Both the position numbers and the translations under genes were made by a program. A DNA stretch of 64,000 bases. Source: Dillenia suffruticosa. Lineage: Eukaryota; Streptophyta; Magnoliopsida; Dilleniales; Dilleniaceae. Under the pieces are notes generated by a model. It had not been told where the DNA came from and did not search any database. It was given only the letters and a program-made list of their open reading frames with translations. The stretch is taken from contig JAVTVX010000004.1 in NCBI GenBank assembly GCA_033439265.1, forward strand, positions 19,791,701-19,855,700. The letters run 5' to 3'. This document shows, in pieces, positions 1 to 10,435 of this stretch. Each line of letters begins with the position of its first letter. The stretch's first letter is position 1.

Positions 1-680
1 TTGATGCGAAATGTAAATTCTTGATTCGAAATGTTGTTGTTTGACACTCTAATGGTTCACCCACACTATTTATGCTTGATATTACCCCTCTCACTCACTG
101 AGTATCTTCCTATGATACTCACCCCTCTCTTTTCCCTCCTCAGACAAGTTTATTGGGATAGAGCGACGTTACAGACTCTAGAGCGGATTTGGTGTTCCGA
201 CGGTGAGATTTACTTCTAATTTATTTTTTACCTTACGAGATCTTGATATTGAGATCCGTAGTTGGTCTGTACTTATTTTGGGATGATTGTATAATTTAAC
301 TCTCATATTTACTTTGCATTGAGGTGATTGTACATATTTAAATGTTATTTGGGACAATTATTGTATATAAGATAAAAGTTAGGTTTGCTCTGTGTGGCGG
401 CTGTTAATGCTCTAGTTGGGCATGACAGTAGAGGTCTGTGGTTAGAACTGCTAGAAACTCGTAGCCTTGCGTTGTTCTGGATGCTGGCGGTGGTGTTTGT
501 TGATTTTGAAGAGATCAAGATGACCATTTATTTAAATTACAGTTTATTTTGATTATACAGGTTTAATTGTACACGGGAAACTTCCGATTTATGGGGAGGT
601 TCTGTTCGATTTTCTGTAAAATACAGTCGGCATCCAAGGACAACGGGCGGCTGCTCACTATCCCGGTTTGGAGCGTGACA
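1..680 (+). mobile_element. 3' portion of a Gypsy-type LTR, left edge outside window
   Basis: The segment runs parallel to the end of the complete LTR at 12041-15021. Shared landmarks in the same order are CACTCACTGAGTAT, ACTCACCCCTC, a block ending TGACAGTAGAGGTC, and the terminal GAGCGTGACA at 671-680 (GGGCGTGACA in the full LTR). Similarity is clear but looser than between the two LTRs of the complete element, so this is a different copy or subfamily. Sequence after 680 matches the 3' flank of the WAK copies near 7911 and 46205, so 680 is the element edge. It could be a solo LTR or the right end of a longer element. Confidence 0.72.
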
Positions 681-984
681 ATTCTTTTTGTGAAAGAATA
701 AAATAATTAAAAAAATTAAACGGCGTTTAAGGGAACAAAATTGAAAAATGTTGCTAGTAAATAAATATCAAGATATTTATTTGGCTTCCAACTGTCTATT
801 TTATTCACAAAGTACTTAAAACGATGCCTAGTTTAAGCTTGCATGTCACACAATATATTACTTCAGTTTCCAATTAACTCCAAACAACTACTAACAAGGT
901 GTAAATAGCACATAGGATTCGTTTACAACATTTAGACATTCACTTATGAAATAAAAGCACAAAATATTCATTTCTCGACATGAT
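681..984 (-). repeat. WAK-a 3' flank (copy of 7905-8174 and 46200-46388)
   Basis: This non-coding stretch lies directly downstream of the WAK-a kinase remnant on the minus strand. It is repeated with small changes at 7905-8174 and 46200-46388; a shared string is AACAAAATTGAAAAATGT. It is probably the 3' UTR and downstream sequence of the ancestral gene. No poly(A) signal was assigned. Confidence 0.65.
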
Positions 985-2180
985 TTATGTTGTGTAAAAC
1001 AGAAGAGGTTCTGCATCAAGTGACAAGGCCAAACTATTATCCGAAAATACAATTGTCGAAGGTGCACTTGAAATAGTAGCATATAAGCTGCCAATGTTCT
1101 CAACTATGCTATCCATATCCTCCTGTTGAACAGTTTCATGGATAAATGTAAACATTGTAGACGTTTGAATCCTTTCTAATTCCATTGCTTTGTTTTTTAT
1201 TGCAGGCATTTTTTTGCCATTAAAATTCAAGCATAGTTGTGCAAGCTTAGCAACTGTCAGAATTTGCTTCTCACTTTTCTTGTCTTCCAAAATTTTAGGA
1301 TCCAGGATGTAGGAAAGACGATTCTCTTCCATTGCAATAAGAAAAATGGTTGCCAAACCTTTTTTTTTTGTGATTTAGCTCAAGTAATTGGCTTTTGACT
1401 AGTTAGGAGTTCAACCATCACTACCCCAAAACTATAAATGTCACTATTGTCGGTGAATTGGTTTGTTTGAAAATATTTCGAATCTAAATAACCGAATGTC
1501 TCTTGAACTAAGATTGTTAAGTGCATCTATTCCATAGGAATCGATTTTGATATCCTAAAATCTAAAACTTTTGCTCTATATTTTTTATCTAATAATATAT
1601 TGGTCAATTTGATATATTGATGGTAAACAGACATAGAAGTTGAAGAGTGTAAGTAAGCAAGTGAATTTGTAATTTATGCAGCAATCCATAATCGAGTTTC
1701 CCGTAACATTGGAAAATCATCTGCTTCATTGTGCATGTGTTCAAAAGGAGTTTCATTGGGGCAAACTCATAAACTAGTAATGGAACTTCTGTCTCCAAAC
1801 AATATCCAAATAACTATACTACATTCATATGATTGATTCCAGAAAGGATGACAATTTCATTGATAAATTGTTCAACTTGACTCTCATCTATTATTATTGA
1901 TTTCTTAATTGCAACAATTTTTCTATCTGTTAGCTTACCTTTGTAAACTATTCCTTACCTTTGTACGTAGCTTTCTTTAACTCCTTTGACGTGAAAATCT
2001 TAGTTTTCTCGACCTTACCATTTTGTGTTGACATTTGTTGTTGAAGAAGTAGACAACTGTTATGTTTGAAATACTTTTCTTGAGCCTCCTATTTCTCCTC
2101 TTGACCATTATTTTATACAATGCAAAACTCCCAACAAACAGAAATATTGATTCACAACTAGTGGTGACTTCTACATCAAA
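985..2180 (-). pseudogene. WAK-a: wall-associated receptor kinase-like pseudogene (TM to C-terminus)
   Basis: Read on the minus strand from about 2176, an AG acceptor precedes a transmembrane segment (ESIFLFVGSFALYKIMV) and a basic juxtamembrane stretch. Then come a QEKYFKHNSCLLLQQQM-like region, FTSKELKKAT, VAIKKS (VAIK lysine kept), a [15 protein letters not shown] segment, EVPLLVYEFAP, an activation region, [14 protein letters not shown] and a C-terminal lobe ending near 985. This order is that of WAK kinases. Breaks are many: a frameshift after the TM segment; loss of the glycine-rich loop near 1940-1990; a stop in the [13 protein letters not shown] strand; HRD replaced by HQY and DFG by DFR; further stops around 1430. 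The protein would have been a plasma-membrane kinase. It is now dead. The ectodomain exons are absent from the adjacent sequence. Confidence 0.88.
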
Positions 2181-2790
2181 CGAGGATAAAGATTAAGGAG
2201 TGTTGCATGAAATGATTTAACATGTCCATAGTAAATTAAAATGATATCAAACATGTCCTTATTGAAGCAATAAATTAAAACATTGTCTATATTGTGAATA
2301 TCAGAATATTGAAGTCCGAAACTGAAGTGATTTGTTGTCCAACATATTTGTACACATGCATTATTAACCGAGGTGCATTGTGAATTGAGGAAAACAAAAG
2401 CAAAATTTGAAATTTTGTTTCAAATATTTTTCTCAAAATTTTCATATAAAAATGTAACTCCTGAGATGTAGGAAGATGTAATATACTAACTTTTATTCTT
2501 TACAAAATAGAAATTATCTTACGTGATATTTTAGATAACACACTAACTTTTATTCTTTACATCAACATGATGATGGCTCATCCAGTGAAGACGATGGCCC
2601 TCATTCCATCCAAGAGGGTGGTTCTACGTCTTGAAAGTTGATGTAGATTTTGTATGTAATGCGATATTAGTTCATTAACATTTTTTTGCAAACCATTTCA
2701 CATGTTTGGTTAATATAATCTTTTTCTTGTTCAAAATTATGTGCGGATGGTTTTTTATTTCATTAAAATGTGTATTATGCTTGGAGTAAT
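2181..2790. other. Unassigned AT-rich stretch with a copy-specific insertion
   Basis: The first part (to about 2380) parallels 46935-47080 beyond WAK-d. From about 2380 to 2790 the two copies hold unrelated sequence, so an insertion or replacement occurred in at least one. On the plus strand 2562-2634 reads as a short acidic/serine-rich tail (HQHDDGSSSEDDG then a stop), reminiscent of transposase C-termini. It is too short to classify. Confidence 0.4.
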
Positions 2791-3340
2791 CAGAATTATT
2801 TGTGATATTGAGAGGTCAAAATTAGATGAATAGTCTGATCCCAAACCCATCCTTGCTACCCAAAGAACTTCAACTTGTTATAAATTGAAAGGATCAATGT
2901 TAAGTAGCAATTTATGTGTAAGAAAAACAGGCTTAAATGAAAAAGTGACAAAAGTAAAAAAAATAAAAAAAAAATAAAAAAATGTCTAAAATATATTACC
3001 CGAAACCATTGGGGAATTTCATTCAAAAGATTGCTAAATTACAAAGTATTTGGGTTGGGTCAGGCTTCCATAACTTCCTATTTCATCCCTAACTTGGGCT
3101 CTAAGAGTGTGGGCCATTATGGACCGAGTCAGAACTATGGGGCAAGGCAAGTATCATACTTGGAAAAGAGAAATACCATTCTGTACCAAAAAAAAAAAAA
3201 AAAAAAAAAAAAAAAACAGAGAAATACCATTTAAACAAATTTTTATAGGGATAGAACTCTTGGCTAGTGATTTATGCACCGGTTAATGTCATGGATATAT
3301 ACTCTTCATATGGATTCCTTTGATCTATCAGAACAGATCA
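2791..3340. repeat. Intergenic repeat block U, copy 1 (matches 47575-48090)
   Basis: Long colinear similarity to 47575-48090 includes AAACAGGCTTAAATGAAAA, TATTTGGGTTGGGT, GGGCCATTATGGACC and GTATCATACTTGGAAAAGAG. No coding sequence was recognised. It is a duplicated spacer of the WAK array. The pair supplies the empty site for the insertion at 3181-3217. Confidence 0.75.
3181..3217 (+). mobile_element. Minimal LINE-style retroposition scar (7 nt plus A29) with 14-bp TSD
   Basis: CTGTACC followed by 29 A and a C sits between two identical 14-bp copies of AGAGAAATACCATT (3167-3180 and 3218-3231). The duplicated copy near 47965-47985 has AGAGAAATACCATT once with nothing between. A target-site duplication plus an A-tail is the signature of target-primed reverse transcription. 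The inserted cDNA was almost completely 5'-truncated. Confidence 0.85.
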
Positions 3341-3399
3341 TTAATTTTCATGTGAAAAATATTTGCAATAGCTCAAAAAAGAGGAAAAAGATGCTTAAA

Positions 3400-4150
3400 A
3401 AGGGAGCGTTTCCCTAAGAGTCTTTTCCAACATTTCTTCTTCTCCTTTCCCCCTCCCCTTTCAATCTATTGCTAATAATTTTTTTACAATAGAATTTTAG
3501 CTTATGAATTTTTATCACTTTTCTTCGTAGAAAAATCGGGCCATCTTATCTTAAACTGGGGCTTATCTCATGCATAAAATGTTTCTCGTTTTAGTGCGGG
3601 GTACGGAAAAGTGGACATATATGTATGTAGTTTTTTTCTTACATTTTTACAAAAAAATTATTTTTACGTCTCGAATCCATGATTTTGATGTCACCAAGAA
3701 AATAATTCAACTATTACACTAAGATTCACCCCTCACTATCTTATCTTAAACTCTTCTAACCTAAATCTGCTTTTACCTCTGCATCCCTTAAACTTATCCT
3801 CCATTCATACATATATACATTCAATCTGTTCTTTCTTTCCTCCAAAGATTCTCACCAACACCTTTACCATCTCGCTTAAACTGCCATTCTCAATCTCTCT
3901 TTGTTTTAGGTAACTTCTAGTGCAAAGACTATTAAGGAGACATGGAGATAAAGGGGAAATGTCTCGAGATGGGTTCATGTGGCTAGTCATTGTGTATTCT
4001 CCTAACGAATGAGTTTCATAATGACAGGACAAATATTATTAGTGAAAGTATTTTTATTATGAAAAAAAAAAAGAAAAAGTTTTTATTATAAAAAAAGAAA
4101 AAAAAAAGAAAAACCCTTGAAATAGTAAATTTTCTTTTAGTGTCAAATCA
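3400..4150. repeat. Intergenic repeat block P, copy 1
   Basis: This is the first of five related copies (36935-37545, 40470-41110, 44405-44760 partial, 49881-50340). Common landmarks are AGAGTCTTTTCC, CTTATCCTCCATTCATACA, TCCTCCAAAGATTCTCACC, ACTATTAAGGAGACATGG and TAATGAAATGAGT-like strings. No open frame is conserved. It may derive from a 5' leader (pyrimidine-rich tract followed by a GTAAGT-like site in some copies) but no product is recognisable. Confidence 0.7.
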
Positions 4151-4211
4151 AAAAACTTAAACCAAATAACCAAAAAAGCTTTACCGGTCCAAAAGCTAGA
4201 AAACCGGTAGC

Positions 4212-5651
4212 TGATGGATGTGAATCCAATTAAAAATAAATTTCTCCTATTTCAAATAATATGATATAGTACAAGTAGGGTTGAATCCATAGAAAATAAT
4301 AGATTTATCTCTTTTAAGAAAAAAAATAAAAATGTGGGGTGTTTGAAAAATTATCTCAAACTAAATAAATAAATAAATCAATAAAATTAACTAAATTAAG
4401 AAAATTAAATACTATTAATTAAAAGAGAAAATATCAATGAAGAAAAATCATAGTCAAAGGATACTTAAAGATTTCAACAACTATAGATAAATTGGTTATA
4501 TCTATTAAGTACCACGAAATGACCAATCTCTCCTTATTTATTCGATAATTAAGATATCATCATTAATTGATTCTCTAATCGAAAAATAATTCAAGAGACT
4601 CTCGTTGAATTTATGTTTCGACAGCATTAAGATCTAGAGAGATCCAATTCTAAGTATCAAACACATAACGGGATTGCTGAAATTAGATTATTCAATTCCA
4701 TGATAAAGATATCATTTACCAGTCTATTAAAAACAAACAAACTTTACTATTTTTAAATGGTCGTAAATTATTTTAGCATTATTAAATATTGGTCACTATT
4801 CAATAAATCTTAAAAAATCATGATCTATAAAGTATAGAAATTAAATAAATATTTATGATATATTGAATTAATATACCCAATTAATTTTTACAATTATTGA
4901 AAATTAAGATTTCAATAATTTTTTAATTAAAAAATTAAATTAAAAATAAAATATGAAAAAAAAAACTCACAAAGAAAATGTTATTGCAGATGAAAAGTGA
5001 CGGAACCACGAGAAGAAAGTGCGCCGCCGGCCGGTGCTTTTCCCTATCATATGTGTCTTCCTAAGTTCAAAAGAAGAAAAAATCCCTCTCCTAAAGCTGC
5101 AAGCTGCAGCCCCTTACGGACTGCACACCTCCACCTCTAAAACATTGTCCTCTCACTTTATGTAGGGACAAATTTCTTATTTACAAAACATAAATTTTTT
5201 TAACCTTAGATAACTATTAAATAAATAAAAAAAATAAAAAATAAACTTTCTAAAAGATAATATTCTAAAATATTTACATTTTCAAATTTTTTTTCCTAAA
5301 TATTAGGGATAAAATAAAAATCTTTAAAATTTTTAATATCTCAAATTTTATCTTAATTTTCTATTGAATGTGTAATTGGGAAAAAAATTTTTTACTATGG
5401 TAAATTTTCAAAAATTGTAGCATTGTCTCTTGTAATCAACGTGTTTACGTGTTAATGAAAAAGTATTGTTATCTAATTTTTTATACTTTGTATAATTGAT
5501 CTAATTTAGCTTTTTTTTTTCACTTTTCTTAATAAATCTACTCTATCAATTCTACAATATCAAATGTTATAAATTATAAATATTAATATAATATTTATTC
5601 AAAGATAAAGAAAAATCAATCATAAATATTACACTCATTTAAAGCCTATTA
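4212..5651 (-). mobile_element. Solo LTR of an Athila-like Gypsy element
   Basis: The stretch is colinear with the LTR at 54391-55743. Shared strings include TTTATCTCTTTTAA, AAATTGGTTATA, TACCACGAAA, AACATTAAGATCTAGAG and TTTTTAAATGGT. No internal domains accompany it. The duplicated copies at about 41090 and 44725 run AAAACCAGTA directly into the GGAAGAGAATAAT side without the insert, giving an empty site. In minus orientation it ends CA, but its start is altered. Flanking 5-mers GTAGC and ATAGT are a degenerate target-site duplication. It arose by LTR-LTR recombination of a once full element. Confidence 0.8.
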
Positions 5652-5659
5652 ATAGTGGA

Positions 5660-7470
5660 AGAGAATAATGTTATTCCAAACAAACACAGCCTATTAAAAA
5701 AAGATCGAAAGAGTCGACAAAATTAAAAAGAAACGATTTTCCTGACAAAAACTTCAAGATATATAGTGTAGGAGGAAATAAAGTAGGAGATCGAGAGATC
5801 GTGGAAACACACTGATGGGCTTTGAAGCGTGGTAGAAAGATTGTGGAAAGTTGACGGACACAAAATTTGGTGAGAAAAAGCGATTCCCTTATTGGTGAGA
5901 CAGATACAGAATTTGGCCATGGGCCATTTCGGCTGGTAAGTCTACTGGCCCATCTACTAGAATTTTGATAACGTTGCAAGCTTAGTTTGTGTTAATCAAT
6001 ACACTGCACTCTTTAAGCATGCCTTGGAACTAAGAATGTAGTTCACCATCAACAGATGGACTTTTGCCCAAAAACTAAACTCCATTGTAGCATTCACTGA
6101 AAAAAAAAAAATCTAATTTATTGACAAAAAAGGACATAACTACCAATAATTTTTTCTTGTAATTGGTGTAAAAAAGACGTGTTTGAATTCAACAATTTAA
6201 TTATCAAGCAATGGGGCCATCTCAAACGAAGAATCTATGGAAAAAGGTACATGGAGCAAAAACATTCAGCTGGAAAAATAAGTAACGCAACTTGCACGGC
6301 GTATTTATAGTGTGTGGCAATGTAATGGTTTATAGTTTATACACCAAGTCTAACAAGCCAAGCCTTATCTACAAAGTGTTTGGCAATTAGTGTATTTAGA
6401 ATTAACTCTTTGTAATGGTGACCTTATTTTACTACAAAGAGTGTTTGACTACCTTTTGTTTTTGAATGTATTTTATTTTAGGTAATTTTAGAGTGTTGAG
6501 GGGGAGCTTATAAATATTTAAGAAAAAAGTAGGGTGTGATTTATAACTTATTCTAATAGTATATAATTTTACTAATGATATAAAAAAATTTGTAATGGTT
6601 TGACTTATAACTTATTCTAAAAAATGCTAAAGACTCATATGGCCACTCAGACATTTCAATATTTTCTCCTTCAAGGCCTATAAGTGCTTAAAAATAACTA
6701 TAAGGGGCAGAGAATCCGTAATATGTCTAACAAACTGATTTTTGACCTTTAGACTAGATTTTCAAAAGTTACATAACCGATAAATTGTACTCAATCTTTC
6801 TAATTGATATAACTATTGTTGTGTATAATTGAATGTCACTTATATGATTGTTGTCACTTATTAGCTTTGCTTAGAATATAATTGTTTCAAATGAATCTCA
6901 ATACAAACAAATGCACCACGTAACCTAATTGTACTGCTTTGCTTGGTTGCTTGGTTGGCTTATGTTTTTGATTATGGTGTTTAAGTGCATAGCTAAGTAC
7001 CTAGATGAGTAATATAGTAATATGGATTATGTTTTTGGTTCTGGTGTCTTGGTTGGCTTATTTGTAGCTTATGTGACACTATAAGGCTAGAATATTTTTT
7101 CTTTTAATAATTAAAGTACATAATAAAAGAAATTTCTTTTTTGCTTACAAGTCAACTTCTTAATGTCATTTTTAAAATTATAACTATAAAAACACATAAT
7201 ATCAATATAAATAATATCATTAAATTTTATTCTAAATATTTTTAAATTTTTTGAAACAATGCAAAGTAACATTTTTTTTTGTTAAATCATTTTTTATTTT
7301 ATACTTAAAATTTGTGCCTAGCTAAAAGTTAAAAGAAAAATAAAAAATTGCACCATGCATTTTCTATTTTTATATGAAACAATCATTATTTTTTCTTGAA
7401 CACATACTGTTGGCCAATTGTAGATAATATTTTTATACATTCGAGCCCAATACACTAAACAATGCCCAAG
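5660..7470. repeat. Intergenic repeat block T, copy 1
   Basis: Colinear copies lie at 41111-41836 plus 43226-44190 and at 44761-46080. Landmarks are ATCTAATTTATTGACA, TTGAATTCAACAATTTAATT, ACTACCTTTTGTTTTTGAATG and TGCTTGGTTG. Copy 1 contains the unoccupied form (ATCAAGCAATGGGGCC near 6206-6220) of the site occupied by the CACTA element at 41837. No genes seen. AT-rich. Confidence 0.72.
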
Positions 7471-7486
7471 AAGGAGACTTGGGGAG

Positions 7487-7783
7487 TTTTTTTTTTTTTT
7501 TTGGGTGCTAAACGATAAACAACGAACAACCAAAACCAAAGAGAAAAACACGAGAGGAAACCTAAACAATAGGCTTCTTCCTACAAACAGACACTAGAGC
7601 TGCTGCCCTCATGAAACTACTTCTTCTAGTTTTCTCCACTCCCAATTTATTATCTTGAATGAGCTTCCTGATCTCATCGGGAGGATCGATGAACTCGACC
7701 CTGCCGCAGCCACTTCTTTGACCCAAGGAAGCCAACGAATCAGCACAGCAGTTGGCTTCTCTGAAAATATGGGTAATAGAGTG
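7487..7783 (-). mobile_element. 5'-truncated LINE copy with RNase H C-terminal coding remnant
   Basis: On the minus strand the sequence reads ITHIFREANCCADSLASLG, then GCGRVEFIDPPDEIRKL and a tail ending at a stop near 7565, followed by a 3' UTR and an A-tail (the T-run at 7487-7504 on the plus strand). The REANCCADSLA pattern is the last helix of the RNase H domain found at the C-terminus of plant L1-type ORF2, as in the LINE at 57490-61935. The copy near 46060-46100 lacks it: GACTATGGAGATTTGACAAG is continuous there. The frame is open to the stop, so this insertion is fairly young. Confidence 0.8.
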
Positions 7784-7904
7784 ACAAGCTCAAATTTTGG
7801 TCATTGGTCATTTCAGTCTGGCATTCTGCCGCCCCAGATTCTAATCATCAATACTACAGAATAAATTTGTACTCTTAAATATATAGAGTCCAATCTCAAA
7901 ATCT

Positions 7905-8174
7905 GAAAAAGAATCCTTTTCGTGAAAGAATAAAGTAATTAAAAAAAATCAAAATGCGTTTACGAGAACAAAATTGAAAAATATAGCAAGTAAATAAACA
8001 TCGAATGTCTATTGGGCCTCCAAATGCAAAGTTTACTCAAAAACTACTTTAAAAAAATGCTTAGTTTAAACTTGTATGTCACACAATATAGAGCTTCAGT
8101 TTCCGATTAACTCCAAACAACTGCAAACAAGGTGCGAATAGCACATATGGTTCCTTTACAACATTTAGATATAC
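7905..8174 (-). pseudogene. WAK-b 3' end fragment, cut by CACTA insertion
   Basis: This matches 681-930 and 46200-46445, including TCACACAATATAGAGCTTCAG, CCAAACAACT and the ACAACATTTAGATAT string. In WAK-a and WAK-d the homologous sequence continues into the kinase C-lobe. Here it stops at 8174, where a CACTA-type terminus begins. Only 3' UTR-like sequence remains. Its gene body is not found to the right until, possibly, exon 1 at 32001-32425. Confidence 0.7.
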
Positions 8175-9289
8175 CACTATAAAAAAACACGGTTTAACGA
8201 CGGAAAATTTTCGTTGCTATTTTGTGACGGATTTAACGACGAAAATTTCTTTTGTCTCTAATTTGCAACGAAATTAGCGATGAAAAATTATTCGTGGCTA
8301 AATTTCCGATGGATATATTATTCGTGACTAAATTTGTCGCTAATTGGGGACGAAAAAATTTTTGTCGCTACATCCGTCGCTAATTGGCGACGAAAAATTT
8401 TTCATTACAAAATTCGTTACTAATTAGTGACAAATAATATTTTCGTGGCTAAATTTTGTGACGGATACTCTTATCCGTCGCTAAATTTAGCCACGAAAAT
8501 ATTTCGTCACAAATTTCATTACTAATTAGTTACAAAAATTTTTTGTCGCTAATTAGTCACGGTAAAAATATGTCACAAAATTTAGCAACAAACTTCAAAA
8601 TTCGTGGCTAATTTCGTCACTAATTAGCCACAAAAAAATATTCGTGGCAAAATTCATCGCTAATTAGCCACAAATAAAATATTCGTGGCTAAATTCGTTA
8701 CTAATTTATTATCGGAATTTCAAAATTCATGAATAATTTCTGAACAAAATTTTTTTTATACTCTATTATGAAATATTTTTAACTGTATCTCTCTTTTTAA
8801 CATATTCTAAATAACAAAATCGAATTAAATATATATTAAATATTACAATTCTCATCAATTTGATAATTTTAACAATAAATAATTCAACCAATCTATAATA
8901 AATAATTTTCAATTAGTCGCAGTTGTCGATTTCACCATTTGTGTTTTTGTCTTCTACATCCATTCGCTTCTCTTATATAGTTCAATTGTTTGTGAAAGTT
9001 CAATTGTTCATATTCATTCGTTATTGTTATCAACAAAAAACACAATATATAATACATTCACTTCCGACGATCTATCTCGTCTAGCAAGTAGATCAAACAG
9101 TATTTTTTAGAGGATAGCGACAGTGAGACGGATAACTACTGATAAACGGTAATCCATTTATTTTATTTTATTATTCTCTTATTTTATTAATTTATATTAA
9201 CTAATCATATTTAATATTTTATAATATCTTAAATAAGCATTTAATTTTATTATTTTATATTTTTATTTTCTAAAGACTAAAATTATTTT

Positions 9290-10140
9290 TTTTAATATTT
9301 TATTATTTAGCGACGGATTTAGCGATAAATTAGAAATCTGTCGCTAAATTTAGAAACGAATTAAGGAATCTGTCGCTGATTTAGCGACGGATCTAAAAAT
9401 CCGTCGATAAGTTAGCAACGAACCTAAAAATTTGTCTCAGATTTAGAGACAGATTCAACAACCCCTCGCTAAACTTAATTTTTTTTAAATTAACATTTAA
9501 TATTTTATTTTCTTTTGTTATTTTATTAATTTATATTAAATAATCGTATTTATTATTTTTTAATATTTTAAATTATCATTTTATTTTTTAAATATTTTTT
9601 ATTTTTAAATAATAATATTTTTAATTTTTAAATATTTTATTATTTACCAACGGATTTAACGACGAATTAGAATCCGTCGCTAAACTTAATTTTTTTAAAA
9701 TTAACATTTAATATTTTATTTTCTTTTGTTATTTTATTAGTTTATATTTAATAATCATATTTATTATTTTATAATATTTTAAATTATCATTTTATTTTAT
9801 TAATATTTTTAATTTTTAAATAATAATATTTTTTTAATTTTTTAAATATTTTATTATTTAGTGATGGATTTAGCGACGAATTCCAAAATCCGTTGCTAAC
9901 TTAGCGACGGATTTTAAAATTCGTCGCTAAGCTTAATTATTTAAATTTAATATTTGATATTTTATTTTATTTTGTTCTTTTGTTATTTTATTAATTTATA
10001 TTAAATAATCATATTTATTATTTTTTAATATTTTAAATTAGCATTTTATTTTTTTTATTTTTTATTTTTATTTTTTACAGAATAATATTTTTTATTTTTT
10101 AAATATTTTCTTATTTTATTTTTTAAATCTTTTTAAAGAA
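9290..10140 (+). repeat. AT-rich tandem repeats with GACGG nodes inside the CACTA element
   Basis: Three to four units of roughly 210-340 bp each contain a GCGACGGATTTAGCGACGAA-type node followed by AT-only sequence (TTTGTTATTTTATTAATTTA, ATATTTATTATTTT, AAATTATCATTTTATTTT). Nodes lie near 9310, 9650, 9865 and 9905. Unequal exchange within the element is the simplest explanation. Confidence 0.7.
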
Positions 10141-10278
10141 TAATATTTTTTATTTTTTAATTAATTTATTAGTTTATTTTAATTAGCATTTTATTATTTG
10201 ATATAAATTTTTATTTCTTTAATTAATATGTTAGAATTAGATAATAAGTAAAAATAAAATAGAAGTATGATTAAAGGT

Positions 10279-10345
10279 AACATGTGGTCTGGTGGTTGGG
10301 TACTCTAAAATTTAACTCGTGCACAGGTGTTCGAACCGGGCTGTA
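10279..10345 (+). repeat. tRNA-like (SINE-head-like) segment inside the CACTA element
   Basis: TGGTCTGGTGGTTGG (10285-10299) resembles a pol III A box and GGTGTTCGAACC (10327-10338) a B box, 27 bases apart, as in tRNA-derived SINE heads. The flanks do not form a convincing tRNA cloverleaf, so I do not call a tRNA gene. The same arrangement occurs on the opposite strand at 42288-42345 in the other CACTA element. Confidence 0.5.
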
Positions 10346-10394
10346 GGCATTTTGAGGGTTTTTTCAGGGATTTTTTGCAAGGCAGCAGGGGCAA

Positions 10395-10435
10395 AGGCTA
10401 GGGCGAGCAGGCGTGTGCACAGGGCAGGGGCAGAG
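10395..10435 (+). repeat. GC-rich minisatellite, left fragment
   Basis: The units GGGCGAGCAGGCGTGTGCA and GGGCAGGGGCAGAG belong to the same array as 11941-12040 and 23321-23358. It ends with CAGAG (10431-10435), the target site of the solo LTR that follows. Confidence 0.7.

Larger units (their letters stand above)
8175..10430 (+). mobile_element. CACTA-like DNA transposon, left part (nested and incomplete)
   Basis: The left terminus CACTATAAAAAAACACGG at 8175 interrupts WAK 3' flank. It is followed by dozens of direct and inverted copies of motifs of the type TTAGCGACGGA / TCCGTCGCTAA, the usual subterminal repeats of plant CACTA elements that bind the element's own DNA-binding protein. An AT-rich tandem region and a tRNA-like stretch follow. 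No transposase coding sequence was found, so it is non-autonomous or has lost its core. A right terminus was not found; it may have been removed when the Copia element at 23359-32000 and the sequence around it were rearranged. Confidence 0.7.

Noticed and set aside
3031-3234. 67-residue open frame ending in poly-K
   Set aside because: It reads through the A29 retroposition scar and is not conserved in the copy at 47860.
7655-7864. 69-residue plus-strand frame
   Set aside because: It is antisense to the LINE RNase H remnant, which explains the sequence better.
8190-8720. Dense short repeats that might suggest a CRISPR-like array
   Set aside because: The units are irregular, occur in both orientations and lack spacers of constant length. 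They are CACTA subterminal repeats.
9480-10140. Centromeric satellite
   Set aside because: Only a few units of unequal length, each tied to GACGG nodes within a transposon.
10279-10345. A true tRNA gene
   Set aside because: A- and B-box-like motifs are present but acceptor and anticodon stems do not pair convincingly.
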